NCBI GenBank assembly: GCA_012932295.1
Contig: JAAONU010000013.1
Coordinates: 38,392,627-38,456,626 of the forward strand
Direction: 5' to 3'
DNA: 64,000 bases
Origin: Cyclina sinensis
Lineage: Eukaryota; Mollusca; Bivalvia; Venerida; Veneridae
Each line of letters starts with the position of its first letter. Within the stretch, counting starts at the first letter, position 1. The notes under the pieces are model-generated. The model had not been told where the DNA came from. It made no database searches and saw nothing but the letters and a program-made list of their open reading frames with translations. The translations under genes and the position numbers were made by a program. This document shows, one piece after another, positions 1 through 13,000 of the stretch.

Positions 1-99
1 TGATTATACTGTACTGAAAATATGAAAGGGAAGTAACCGCTGTGTGGAGTTTGAATATGCTTCTATGCACCATGAAAACTGAAAAAAAGAGTTTTGACT

Positions 100-182
100 T
101 AACCAGCACTCGAACCCATGACCTTTCGGTCGGAAAAATATAGAGAGACGATCTACTCCACTGAGTCACAGAGACTAGTTAT
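100..182 (-). repeat. tRNA-like SINE head, copy A
   Basis: Read on the minus strand this has a B-box-like GGGTTCGAGTGCTGG and an A-box-like TGACTCAGTGGAGTAGATC at tRNA spacing. Stems are poor, so a working tRNA gene is unlikely. The same sequence, with a better A box, is at 61598-61678. Confidence 0.55.
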
Positions 183-1399
183 CAAGACGGGGTAAATTTT
201 ACACCGATAAAAGTGTGTAAAATTTTATATTTAGATGTTTTTCTGTAAAAAAAATGAGTCAGTAACTTAGTTTAGATAAATTATGTTCTTTACAATTACA
301 GCAAGAATTTCAAGATGTATAAACATTTCCTTTTTTTTTCATCGTCGGCACATCTGTGAGTCAGTCCCTTTAAGTGAATGACTTCTATACATTTAGGGGT
401 CAGTATGTCAAAGGTAAAGGTCACAGTGACCTAAATGTTTAGAATCATTTACACTCTGTAACTCGACAACCATTTTTCATAGAGACTTCAAAATTCATAT
501 AATGGTTTCACACTGATTGAATGACCCCTTTTGATTTTGGGGTCAGTAGGTCAAAGGTAAAAATATCAATATTTAAAGCAAATCATTTCATATTAAAGCC
601 TAAGATTTCCTCCCTTATATCACAAATACATTATGCTTAGAAAAAAAACCCTTCGGGCATATAATGCTCCGCCCCAAGCGGTGCTCCGACCAATATGTGA
701 GCTAGGTTTAAAGAAATTTATATCAAAATTTTACTGCCGTTAACTGCTAGTGAAAAGCCACCATTATTGAAGAACATCAATTCATCTTTGATCTGACCAA
801 TTATCAGTCTTTGATTATACTACAGTTTTAAGAGCCTGTTAAAAATCAGGAAAAATGGGTTTTAACAGATATTGATTTGACAGTTGTATTGTATTCTGTA
901 TCATCAGTCGTGTGTCAAACCTCAAGCAATTAACAATTTCAAACAATAAAATCAATTTATTCAGACAAAAGACTCGGTAAACAACAAGAACCTTAAAATG
1001 AACAAGAACACAGAACGATTTGACATATTAAGGCAAACAGCTTATTTTTTGGTCCACCTGACAAAACAAAACCCGAATAATTTGAATAATAATTTCTTAT
1101 GTTGCCACTTGCGATTATGTCTAAACACCACAATTAAATTGAAAAAATTTAGTACGAGAAGTATTATACACTTTATTGCACTATCAAATGGTGGTGGTTC
1201 CTAAAGACAGCTCAAAAAAGTTTATCAGCCTTAATCTGATTCTTTTCCATCACACTCTGTGTGTGGTAAATTCATGTAGAAAGAATGAATGATAATTTGC
1301 AGGAATCACAATATTTTTTGCAGAGTTTTACTAAATCGATGTATTCATGTGTGGCTATGGGTATTTTGCTTTTGTTAGCAGGTTGTTACGCGAAACCTT

Positions 1400-1816
1400 T
1401 CATACACTTCTCAAATTTGACCTAAAAACTTTTATATAATTGAAATCGTCTTTAAAATCATATCTGAAAAATGTTTTGTCAGGGTCTGGCTTCTTGTATT
1501 CAAATGTATGAACTTTAAGCCACTTCAGTGTGAAACCAGTTTCACACCGGTTTCTATTTCCAATTGTATCAGAAGCCATATGTTTAAAGTCATTTACATC
1601 ATCAGTTGCTAATTCAATTACTTGATACTTTGGACTATTAACTTTACTGTTTCTTACCGTCAGCATCCAATCGAATGGACTATAAATGTAATGTTTCTTT
1701 GTTGACTTTTCTATCGTCGCGTGAACGGAATCACCTTCCATTTGCGAGTGCCCACGCTCAAAATAATTGTGCATAATCTTTTTGATGGGCAAATTCTGTA
1801 CTGAGTAGTTACACAT
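1400..1816 (-). pseudogene. Transposon-type protein fragment, RNase-H-like C-terminus
   Basis: A 138-residue frame containing GHSQMEGDSVHATIE followed by YSPFDWMLTVRNSK. From memory this resembles a repetitive invertebrate protein family in which an upstream SDNC-GQ motif and a downstream GHTQxEGDSxHxxIE motif occur together, as in RNase-H-fold transposases; the assignment is unverified. In copy B (62952-63461) the frame runs on through YYSDDCTGQ; here that upstream part is out of frame. Probably a decayed transposon or repetitive-gene exon, not a host gene. Confidence 0.5.
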
Positions 1817-2445
1817 TGCAGAAAATGGAAGATTACATTGCTGTCCTGTGCAATTGTCCGTGTAATAAACTATTTCGTTAACTTCGCCAATACTTTGGTT
1901 ATATTATATATACACAATGCAATTTCATTTCTCCTCTCTTTGCTATAGATTCGTACCACATAAAACGAAACAAATCTTTTGATATTATATCAAACACTGT
2001 GAAGTTGTATGTCGATAGCTTTCAGTCAAACAAAATTAAATTGTGATCAGTGGTTGGATTTCAAATAATATGTAATGTTTTTATATTGAATATATACGTA
2101 AACTAACAGCACAACCCGCTTGGACCCCATTCTTTAATGATTCTCTTCATTTTAGTAAACATATGAGATGGGTGGGTGATAAATTTGGTCAAATAAAATA
2201 AAATTCTGACCAATGGTTTAAATTTGAATTATTCTCCACTTTTTTTTTCGCTTTTAAATCCTTTCAAGATTTTGACTAAGTAAAGGTTCATAACTCTGAT
2301 ATTACTAGTCCAACATAAAAATATGACCCTGGTGCAATACATCACATTCCAAATAAACATTTATTTAAAGTTTGTTGAATGTATGCAGAATTCCTGAAGA
2401 AGAGGTGTGTGCAACAAATTGAATTATCATATAAAATACTTTAAT

Positions 2446-3839
2446 ATTTTAGTTTTAAAATGTAACACAGACCAAAATTTTAAAAAGGCGTAACTGCCAC
2501 TTTAGACCTTTTAAAATTAAATGATGTTGTAGATACATAGAGGATATTTGTTTGTTTTTGTGGAAGATGAGAATTTATTTCATCGAGTGAACACCATATG
2601 TGATATTTTCACGAGTGGCGCAGCCACGAGTGAAAATATAAACATATGGTGTTCGCGAGATGAAATAAATTCCCATCTTCCACTAAAAAACAAACAAATT
2701 TTCTTTTTATTTTATGCCAACACGTCAAAAATGGGTATTTTATGACATTTTTACTCAGGGCCTTCAATAAATTCCCCATGGTGAGCCCCAAATCAGTTAA
2801 TGCGTACTTTAGTCAAACCGTTACTCCGCACAAATAAGTGCAGACAATCTCCAATACATATGATAACTTTACTTCTGCTGAAATAAACTGAATACACTTT
2901 CATCAAATAACATTCATTTTTCTCTACACAGTTTATCAATATTTATTGAATTTTAGCCATACATACTTTAATTATAAAAGCGGATTAATACCGAGTAATA
3001 TTCAATCAATTGAATTGAAAGTCGGCCATATTGGATATTGTCCATGTGAGTTATGTAAACAAATCAGACATTTTTAATAATTTATGGCGAATTTCATCAT
3101 TGTTCACAACTAGTTAGGCTCAGGAATTCAATATTATAACTGGATTTAACAAGGTAAATAAATTTCACTTGCTGTCACTGTCTGAAATACAGCGGATTCT
3201 CTTGTATTTACGTGATAAAAAAGTAGTTTCGGCACAAACAGTGAATTATCAAAATGGTAATTTCACTGATTCAAAACAGTGGATTATCACTTTTATCTCA
3301 CTGATATTTCCCTATATTTCATTGGTAGGCATAAAATAAAACCTTATATTTGGTTCCACATATACCATGTATACTCAAGACCTTCTATGACGTCATTATT
3401 GACGATATAAAGTTTAAAATTGATCCCAGCCCATGCGTAGTGCTCCATTTCAACTGAATCTGTGTTTTGGTAAAAAAGGGCAAACGTTCCACTTACGCCT
3501 TTATAGTACTGGGGCGTCGATATAATTATGGGTCTTACTTCATGTATGTTTATATGAGGGTCATAGGTTAGATTATATTAGGGTCTAGTACGGGTATGTT
3601 TATATGATGGTCTTTCTTCAGGGTTTGTATTTGAGGGTCTCGCCACGTAGTTTTTATGAGGATCTTACTACAAGTTGATATTAGGGTCTACACGTATCTG
3701 ATACGTGTATACGAGAAGAATTTTGGATGGAGATTTAAGGAAGATTTGGTTTATTTTTCTCTTCGTGTGAAGACAAATATCGAAGTGAGGTCTTCCATAG
3801 TTGGCGGATTTGAAATTAAAGTGTTTATTTTTGTTTTAG
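2446..3839. other. Upstream or intronic sequence before first visible CUB exon
   Basis: Holds the palindrome at 2543-2705, an AT-rich stretch, and at 3530-3700 a degenerate iteration of units like GGGTCTTA...TATGTTTATATGAGG about 45-60 bases apart. I looked for the first half of the CUB domain whose second half starts at 3840 and did not find it; it probably lies left of the window. Confidence 0.5.
2543..2705. repeat. Long palindrome (foldback repeat)
   Basis: Arms of roughly 75-80 bases meet at GTGGCGCAGCCAC near 2620. The left arm contains GAATTTATTTCATCGAGTG and ACACCATATGT; the right arm is their near reverse complement. It could form a large cruciform. Probably the core of a foldback or MITE-like element. 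Part of the flank (GGCATAAAATAAAA) recurs inverted near 3328. Confidence 0.8.
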
Positions 3840-4040
3840 GTGGAGATCCTTTGACGACACTCTGCAGCGATTCAGTCCAAGGTGTCCAGCCATTTTATGC
3901 GTCTATACTGCTTATTGAATTCAAAAATCTATTGCAACTGAAAGGGGAACGTTTCACCATAAAGTATTCATTTGTTGAAGACAGCAAAACAAGTCAACTG
4001 ACGTCGTTAAATACAACTTCCCCTGTCGGAGGAAATAATG
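3840..4040 (+). CDS. Exon: C-terminal half of a CUB domain
   Basis: Acceptor TTTTGTTTTAG, donor ATG|GTAATT, phase 1 at both ends. The peptide has LCSDSVQG, then the hydrophobic strand ASILLIEFKN and GERFTIKYSF, matching the second half of a CUB fold (usually CG...L.I.F...GF...Y). The usual CG is CS here. It ends in a Ser/Thr/Asn-rich linker before the next CUB. Confidence 0.8.
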
Positions 4041-7000
4041 GTAATTATTTGAGATGAAAATATGTTTTAATCTACTGCAGTATATTCACTTTTAAATTTA
4101 AACACGGCAGTTCTGTGGTTGAACGAATAATAATATAGATTAATGTGCATTTTCATACAAGTGTATCTCTAAGGTTTTTAGGTGTAAATGTAAAATGCCA
4201 CTTTAAATTAATATTATTTAACATTTCAACTACAAACACCAAAGCAAAATATCGTGTTGGTTTCTAGTAGTTCGAAGGAGCTGTTGTTTAAAAGGTACAT
4301 TTATTGACAATCTTATTTTTAAAAATTAACACTGTAAAGAAAGATCCCGCTTTCAGTGGGAAAGCGATGAAATATTTAACTTTATTCATCTCTTTTTGCT
4401 TTAGATTGCAGTGGAATTTACAAAGGAATAGACACAGAGACCGGTGAATTGATTTATACAGCACCAGAGTTCGAAAACAACAAAGAATGTATCATTGTTG
4501 TCCGTAATATCAGGCTGCCTGGATTTGTGGTCCAGATAGAATTTCTGTATTTTGACATCGAAGATTCTGACAACTGCATGTTTGATTCATTGAAGATATT
4601 GTCAGGAGAAAGAAAGGGTATAAATATATACAGTGCATCACGCGACAGTTTAAATGCTTAGCTATGAGATAAGTTATTTTGTTCACTTCAGATAAACTAT
4701 CATCGCATCTTCCAGTTTTATATGGATTTATGTACAGTTTTATACAAGTTTTGATTATGTTAAGAGTAAAAAGTATACAATGAATGAAGTTCTTAATCAA
4801 CAGTCCCGAGATGTATTCGACACTAATAGTAAAAAATCATTTCGCTCTGCTTAGTTTAATTTAGAAGGATGTCTGTCGTGACTTTATTGCCTCGGAGATT
4901 AGAATGGTAAACTCATATAATACATGAAAAGCTTGAAAAGAAAAATCAAATGTCTAAATCTGAACAAGATGTCCGATTAAAAATATTTTAGGATCGATCC
5001 TCGTCAATGATCAAAATGTGTCTGTATCCGTTTAAATGGACTAGAAAGAATAATGTATAGCGTAGTTAAAGCCTATGTCAAAGCAGAAGCAATGGTGTGA
5101 TTCTATTAGTTTCTCACTGGCTACTCAAAATGTCATAAAATCAGACGCAGAGGACCAAACGTCGCTTCAATTTTGTTTTTCATGAGGGCGATTTACAAAT
5201 AAGTGACCTTATTTATTTTCTGTCTGTTAAATTCAAGGCATTTTCATGGGAAATTAAGAAAAAATAGGGTCTACTAATAATGAAAATAGATCTTCCTTTA
5301 TCTGCATTTTAGATTCTGTAATGCTTGGTGGTCCATATTGTGGAGAAAGCTTACAAGACAGAACCTTTGTGACATCTGGAAACTCCCTTCGTCTTGAGTT
5401 CAGAACTGATATATCAATCGCTCTCCGTGGTTTCAAGGCTAAAATTTTGTTCGTTCCAACTTCAGGTCTGATATCACTCAGTTGGTACTCTTTTAGTTAA
5501 GGGTATATCTCTCTAACATTCAACGTAACTGTAACTGGAGCTTTAAAGAAAGCCTAGTTTGCTAATGATATTGAATCGGCATTTGCTTGTTCATGTAGGC
5601 TAGAACGTGCAACCCAAAGTATTTAAAAATATTTTCTGGTACACCGTCGTCTTTATAAGAGAGAAAATGTTGTTTTTATGTTATATCTATTTGACAGAAT
5701 GTGTTTGTGAAATAAACCAAATCTGCATTCGCCAGAGCTACGAGAATAAGTACGTATGTCATCTGATAGAGCATTGTGGTTTTTATTTGATAAAATAGCT
5801 TGAAAACTTTGTCTTGAACTTGAAGAATGAGTTTTTTTAGTTCTTCTTGCAATAAGAATAGTAATAGTCAGCAGCAGAATGCATTGTCAGAGAAAAAGTT
5901 GTTGTTATGGTAAAAAACATTGTAGCAGTTTTAGTAATAACTAGTCTTCATGATAATTAAAAAAAATCAACTTTCATTTCAGATGTATTCGAGGCAGTCA
6001 ATGTGTTGCAAACCGATGTCAAAACGGTGGTACGTGTATCATAACTGGTTCCACGGAAAAATGTTACTGTCGTGCTGGTTTCCGGGGAGAAAACTGTGCC
6101 AAGAATGATGTACGTACGTGCTAGGGACAAAGCTAAGCCCCTAAGCATGCATAATTATATTACATTTACCGCGTTGTTTCAGACTAAGTATACAATTTGT
6201 TAGCTTGACTCTTGCTTTAATTTTACTGTTTTGTTTTTCCTTTTACAATATCAGTTTGTTTGTTAAAGGTTTCATTTCGAATATTGTATATATTATGGCT
6301 TAGTTGATCTATACCATTATTGCTCAAAGTTTGCCCCTGTGTGATTATATGCTCCACACCGGATGTAACACTTTTAAGATACAATTTTTAAAATTTATTT
6401 TTTCATTAACCCAGTGACCTAAAGCTTTGATGTTTGGCATGCAGTATTGTCAAGTTCTTTCTTTAATTTGATAGTAATTCCTTTATACATTTATAGAAGC
6501 ACATAGATTTGAAATACAACTGGAAAAACAAATATTTAACAAATAAGCCCGCGGAACTGAAGCAGCAGATAACTTTAGAAGCTACCGTAAGTGCTTGATT
6601 CCCTCGCTGCTAACAGTACCAACGCCATACTTAAGTCGCACGTTTTATTTCCGAACAAATATGTAAACTGTATTTATGACTAAGTGGAAATAAAGGAAAA
6701 TACTAAATTATTCCTTAATGAACAGCTGGTCTGTTATAGGGTAAACAATTTTACAACTTGCGTTTTGCCAAATCACCTGTTGACCGTTCGTTGAAGAGAG
6801 ACGAGAGCCACATTGAAGAATGCGCCGTTGAAATCCCAGAAGGGAAGCAAGTGCAATATGTCTGGTAATGTACTCAATGTATTAAACTTTAAATGTCTTT
6901 GCTGACGTAAAGCAAATGTTTATATATATATGTGTTGTATAAGTAGCGTTCATTTATTCCATCATATGGGAATTAAACATATATATAGAGAGAGAGGAAA

Positions 7001-10000
7001 GTTAAATGTTCCATATTCTTTTAATGTAACATAGGAACATACTTAGATTGAACTGCTTTTCTATTTCAGGACACTGAATGGTGTTTTGGTCGGACCGTAT
7101 AATATACGTTCTGGTTTTGGTGCCCACCCAGGAGGAGTACTGCAGGTAGATTTAGAATGAAGAACGGTACACTTAAATTTACATTTTTCTGAACATTTGG
7201 GTAGTAAAATCTAAAAAAAATCTATTTTGTGCATAGGGATCGTTTGTTTTGAGATGAGTACAAAACAAGTTTGTGTGCGTAAAACATACAATACCCCTGT
7301 ATGACCTTTGACCTTTGGTTATGTCTTTGCATAGGGATCCCGTTGTATTAAGACAAGTGCAAAACATTTGGAAGCTTTTTTGTGAGTTTATTACCCCTTT
7401 ACTACCCCTTTGTTTATACTGATGCAAAACAGGGGTATGGATTGACGTCTTGATAATGAACGGCGCAGTTACTGATTATGCCGACTTCCTATTGTTTAAA
7501 AGTAAGCGCCTATAGCTGATTGGATCAGTAAATAATCGGGATGTGTATAACCTGTAGCTCTTAGACCTGGCACAAACATTGACACTAACGTTACAGACTG
7601 TCTGCTAACGATATCAGTGTAAATTGTGTTGATATCAGGCCTAAGGCTGATTACATGTGTTAGAAACTGATTACATTACAGTTATTTTGAAATTTCCTGA
7701 TTACAATAACATTGGATTACTTTAATGTTTTGATGATAATTGATTACATTACAGTTACTTGTTGTCAAGTAATCAGATTACATTTGATTACTTTCAATAT
7801 TATTTCAAACTGCAAGACAAATTTTCTATTAGAAAACATTAGATAAATCAGAATGGAAACTTTATTTAATATACATGAAACAAGTATTATTTGTAAGAAA
7901 AATATTGGCTCAGTAAAGTAGTCAAGTTTTTGTCTAACACACTGAGTCACTAATTTTATAAAGGAAGATTCACAATGTCATTCTGTTCGAATCATATATA
8001 TTTAGACATCTCCACTGCATTTAATCATCATCAATTTTTGTCGAGCCCGCTCGCAGTGAGCTCGACTTAGTTGCCACTTTTGGCGTATAGTTCGGTGTCT
8101 GTGCATCCGTCCGGATTTGTCCTGTCTATATCTTGCTCATTCTTTGAAGGATTACATAATAATTTGATATAAATGTTCACCATGATGGGTTGGTGTGTCG
8201 CACACAAAACCCAGGTCCGCCGCTCAAAGGTCAAGGTCACACTTGGGGGTCAGCGCAAAACCCGTGTCCGGAACGTAACTTCCAAATGCATGAAGGGATT
8301 GTAATATAACTTGGGACAAATATTCTCCGTTGTAAGGCAGAGTGTTGCTTGGAAAATTCAAGTGTCTGTGGCAAAGGTCAAGGTCACACTTAGGGGTCAT
8401 AAGTCAAATAACAAAATAAAACATTCATTTGTGAGTTTTACTTCTATATACATGGATAGATTTTAATATAACTTAGCACAAATGTTCTCCATGTTGAGTT
8501 GAGTTGTCTCGCGCAAAAAAAATGATCGAAGTCAAGGTCACAAGAGGTCAAAGGTCAAATAAAAATATTAAAATTTGTTTATCTTGCTTATGCTTTAAAG
8601 TATTATGCTTAGTGGTGAGAGAATTTTGAAATTGTTGAGCCCTCTTGTGGTGAGGTCGACGTAGACGCTGCTTTTCACTTTTTGTGGTTTGGTGTATGTG
8701 CTTCCGTCAGTCTGTGTGTCTGTCTAGATTTGTCCGGTCTATATCTTGCTCATTCTTTGAAGGATTACAAAATAGTTTGATACAAATGTTCACCATTAAG
8801 GGGTTGTGTGTCACACGCAAAACCCAGGTCTGCCGCTTAAAGGTCAAGGTCACACTTGGAGGGTCAGCTCAATACCCGTGTCCGGAGCGTAACTTCTACG
8901 TGCGTGGTGGGATTTTAATATAACTTGGGACAAATAGTCTCCATATATAGTGAGGCGGAGTGTTGCGCGAAAAATTCAGGTGTCTGTGGTAAAGTTCAAG
9001 GTCTTACTTCAGGGTCAAATGTCAAACAACAAATCAAAACATTCATTTGTGAGTATATTTCTTTAAACATGGATGGATTTTTATTTAAGTTATAACAAAT
9101 GTTCTCCATAGTAAGTTTAGTCTTGCGCAAAATGAAGGTCAAGGTCACAAGAGGTAAAAGATCAAATAAAAATCTCAAAATGTTAAAATAACATGAATTG
9201 AGTTTTTTTAGGCACAAATGTTCATCATGAGACTTCGTGTCATGCACATGAACCAGGGCACTGGGTCAGAAGTCAAGGTCACCTAAGACGATGCAATGTC
9301 AGGATTCTGTCTTGGGTATACAGAGGATGTAGTGCGCACATCTCACCTATGTATACATCTTTCTCCTTGATTTGAAGCTTATAGGTTCAGGTTTGAATTA
9401 AGACAAGCGGGCTTGACATTTTGTCCGTGGGCATGTCTTGTTGAAAGTTTTCATCAGAAAGACGACATCAGTTTTAAAAAAGAAAATTATAAAAGAGGTT
9501 CTGATTTCTTTTTTAGGTTAACAGTTAAACAACTGGTGCAGTATTAACTGATATTTTTTATTTTCCCAGGGGCAATGTCTCACTATAATTTCATTATTAT
9601 TAAGATAATGGCTTTCACAACTATTGAAGTACAAATCCACTTTTCGATATCATTCATCATAATTGTCGGTCAAGTTTGACTAGGTCACTTGGAATCAAAA
9701 TCTTGTTCACTGACTTAAAACAAGCAAAAACCTTGTTAACACTCTAGCAATCACATTTGAAGTCAGTCGTGAAAATGTTTGTGTTGATGATGTATAGGTC
9801 AAGGTTGAATATATATCATCTGGGGTCATAAACTAGGTCACTGGCTTAGGTCAAAGGAAAATCTTGTAAAGCTCCTGAAGCCACATTTTGAATTCAGATA
9901 TCATGATTTGAGTCAAAGTGTTTGTTTTGGTGATTTCTTGGTCAAGTTTGAATATGGGTCAAAATAAGGTAACTCGCTTAAATCAAAGGAAATATTGTAA

Positions 10001-13000
10001 ATGCTCCAGAAACTGCATTTTTAAGTCGCGTCTTCATAATGTTTAGCTCATATGAGCTATACTCAGGCTAAGTATCTTTGATCGCTTGTTCTCCATCGTC
10101 TATCATACGTTGTCTACAACTTAGCTAGTTTACACTCTAGAGGCTACAATTTAGATCAAGTCTTAAGAAAACTTGCTGAAAAATGATAACCATGATGATG
10201 GCTTGGACGAGTTCGAAACAGGGTCATATGGGGTAAAAAAGTAGATCACCTGAACAGATCAAGAGGAAATCTTTGGCTTAAATCAAAAGAAATCGTTGCT
10301 ACATTTTATTGCTATAGAAGCAATTTTTGAAATCCTACTGTCATTTCTGTTTATCTTGGTGATTTTTAGGTCAAGAATGAATATGGGTCATCGGTCATGT
10401 GGGATTAAAATGTAGGTCACTGGCTTTAATCAGATGAAAATCTCTAGAGGATCATGAATATTACGATTAAAAATAAAACTCGAGTGAGAGATGTAAGGCA
10501 ATCTTGACATTCTTGTTTTTAGCTCACCTGAGCCCAAAGTGCCAAAGGTGAGCTGATCGGTTTTTATCCGTCGTCCGTCCGTCGTCAGCTTTTTATTCTA
10601 ACAACTTCTCTTCTGAAACCACTGGGCCAGATTTAATGAAACTTACATGAAGCTCTACCAAGATTGTTCAAATGGTTCCATTGCATTTCTGGACCACTGA
10701 AGCTAAAAATTATTTTTAAAAGTTGGATCTTTAAAAAATCTTCTTCTCCGAAACCTCAAGGCCTAGAGCTTAGATATTTGGTATGAAGCATCATCTAGTA
10801 GACCTTTACCAAATTATGACCCTTGGGTCAAAACTGATCCCACCCCAGGGGTCAGTTGATTTTACATAAATTTATATAGGGAAAACATAAAAATCTTATT
10901 GTCAGAAACCACAAGGCCTAGAGTTAAGATATTTGTAATGTAGCATTGTCTAGTGGATCTGTACCAAGGTTGCTCAAATCATGAATCCTGGATCGAAAAA
11001 GGCCCCGTCCCAGGGATCACATGTTTTACATAGAGTTATTTAGGAAAAAACTTTAAAAATCTTCTTCTCAAAAACCGCAAGGCATAGAGTTTAGATATTT
11101 AGTGTGTAGCATAGTTTAGTGGACCTCTACTAAGTTTATTCAAATCATTGTCACTTGTTCAAAAAAGGCCCTGCCCCAGGGGTCAGTTGTTTACTATGTA
11201 GCATTGTCTGGAGGACCTCTACCAAGTTTGTTCAAATCATGGCCCCTGGGTCAAAAATGACCCCGCCCCAATGGTCACATGTTTTACACAGAGTTATAAG
11301 GGAAAATTTTAAAAATCTTCTTGTCAGAAACTATAAGGCTCAGAGTTAAGATATTTGGTGTGCAGCATTGTCTAATGGACTTCTACCAAGTTGTTCAACT
11401 CGTGTTCCCTTGGTCAAAAAAGGCCCCGCTCCAGGGGTCACAAGTTTTACATAGAGTTATATAGAAAAAGGGGGTTTTCAATACTTAAAAGAGTCAAAAT
11501 TGTAACATTTATTTGTCTGCAAGATACTCATTTTACTCCAGAATTACAAAAGAATATATACTCGGAATGGGATGGGGAATGTTTCTTAAGCTACGGAATT
11601 TCAAATTCCAGGGAAACAGCAATTTTGTTCAGAAAAAAACTTTGAATTAAAAAAAAATCTTTTGATCAGGACTGAAATTTTGTGGCCTTAGATTTGTCAA
11701 TCGAAGAAAATAGAATTACTTTAATAAATGTGTATGGGCCTAACCTTGACAATCCTGAATTCTATCAAAACATTTTTGACATTGTGGAAAACTTCGGCAA
11801 TGAAAAATTTAATTTTTGTGGAGATTTTAATTTAATTATAGATCAAGAGATGGATTAATTTAACTACAAATATGTAAACAACAAAAACGCTAGAGAAAAA
11901 CTCTTAAACTTCATATCAGATCAGGATTTAATAGATCCATTTAGAGCGTTTCATCCAAATTTAAAAAGATTTACTTTGAGAAGATCTAATCCGCTTCAAC
12001 AAGCAAGACTTGATTTCTTTTTTTGTATCAAGTATTTTTTATACTTTTATAGATAAATGACAAGTACTACCAAGTGTGCCGATCACCTCTGTATTCTTAT
12101 AGATTTTCAATTAAATAACTTTAGATATGGAAAAGGTCTGTAGAAACACAACAATTTAGGATGTTGAGTATTTAAAATTAATAAATAGAAAAATTGATGA
12201 AATAAAATTGCAATTCCTATTTACAATGCAGAGAATATAAATTAAAGAAATATCTGATTAGAATTTGCAATTTACAGTAGATGATCAATTATTTCAAGAT
12301 GTATTATTAATGGAAATTAGAGGACAACCAATAAGTTATGCAGCTTATAAAAAGAAAGAAAACTCTAAACTAGAACAAGAATTAATCAATAAAATAGAAA
12401 ATATAGAATATAACTTAAATGGTGATAGTTTAGAAAGCCTCCAGTTATTAAAAGAGGACTTAAAAGTATTTCAAGAAAACAAATTAGAAGGCTTTATTAT
12501 TAGATCAAGAGTTCAAAATATTATGGAGTGGGAAAAACCTAGTAGATATTTTTGCAATTTAGAAAAATATTATTACACATCAAAAATAATTAACAAGCTA
12601 CAGTGTGATGATTGAACACTGATTAACGAACAAAACTTATTACATCAGATCCAGCGATACTAACTGTTAGAACTAGCGATACTGAATACATCTGATCCAG
12701 CAATACAGAATACATCTGATCCAGCGATACTGAATACATCTGATCTAGCGATACAAAATACATCTGATTCTGCGATACTGAATACATCTAATCTAGCGAT
12801 ACAAAATATATCTTTTCCAGAAATTTTGAATAACTCTGATCCATCGATACTCAACGCATCTGATCTGTCGATACCGAGCTCATTACAAACGACGATACTG
12901 AATACATTAGAAGCATTTTAAAAGAACTTATTTGGGGAGAAGCCTGAAAATGATTATGAAGTTGATTGTTCTAGTTTTGTAAGTAATATTGATGCACCAA

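Larger units (their letters stand above)
1..2445. repeat. Segmental duplication, copy A
   Basis: This block matches 61496-63965 in the same orientation almost base for base, with scattered substitutions and short indels. Copy A lacks about 50 bases near 185 that copy B keeps. The match stops at about 2445 (copy B 63965), where the two sequences diverge abruptly after ACTTTAAT. The left edge is outside the window. The block carries a tRNA-like sequence, a GGTCAAAGGT-type repeat (about 350-700) and a minus-strand transposon-like reading frame. The offset of about 61.5 kb is nearly the whole window. Confidence 0.9.

Noticed and set aside
8684..9247. Frames on both strands over the 613-bp repeat
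   Set aside because: Present because of repeat sequence; no protein family recognised.
12660..12854. Minus-strand frame with octapeptide repeats
   Set aside because: Made by a 24-bp minisatellite inside a decayed LINE.
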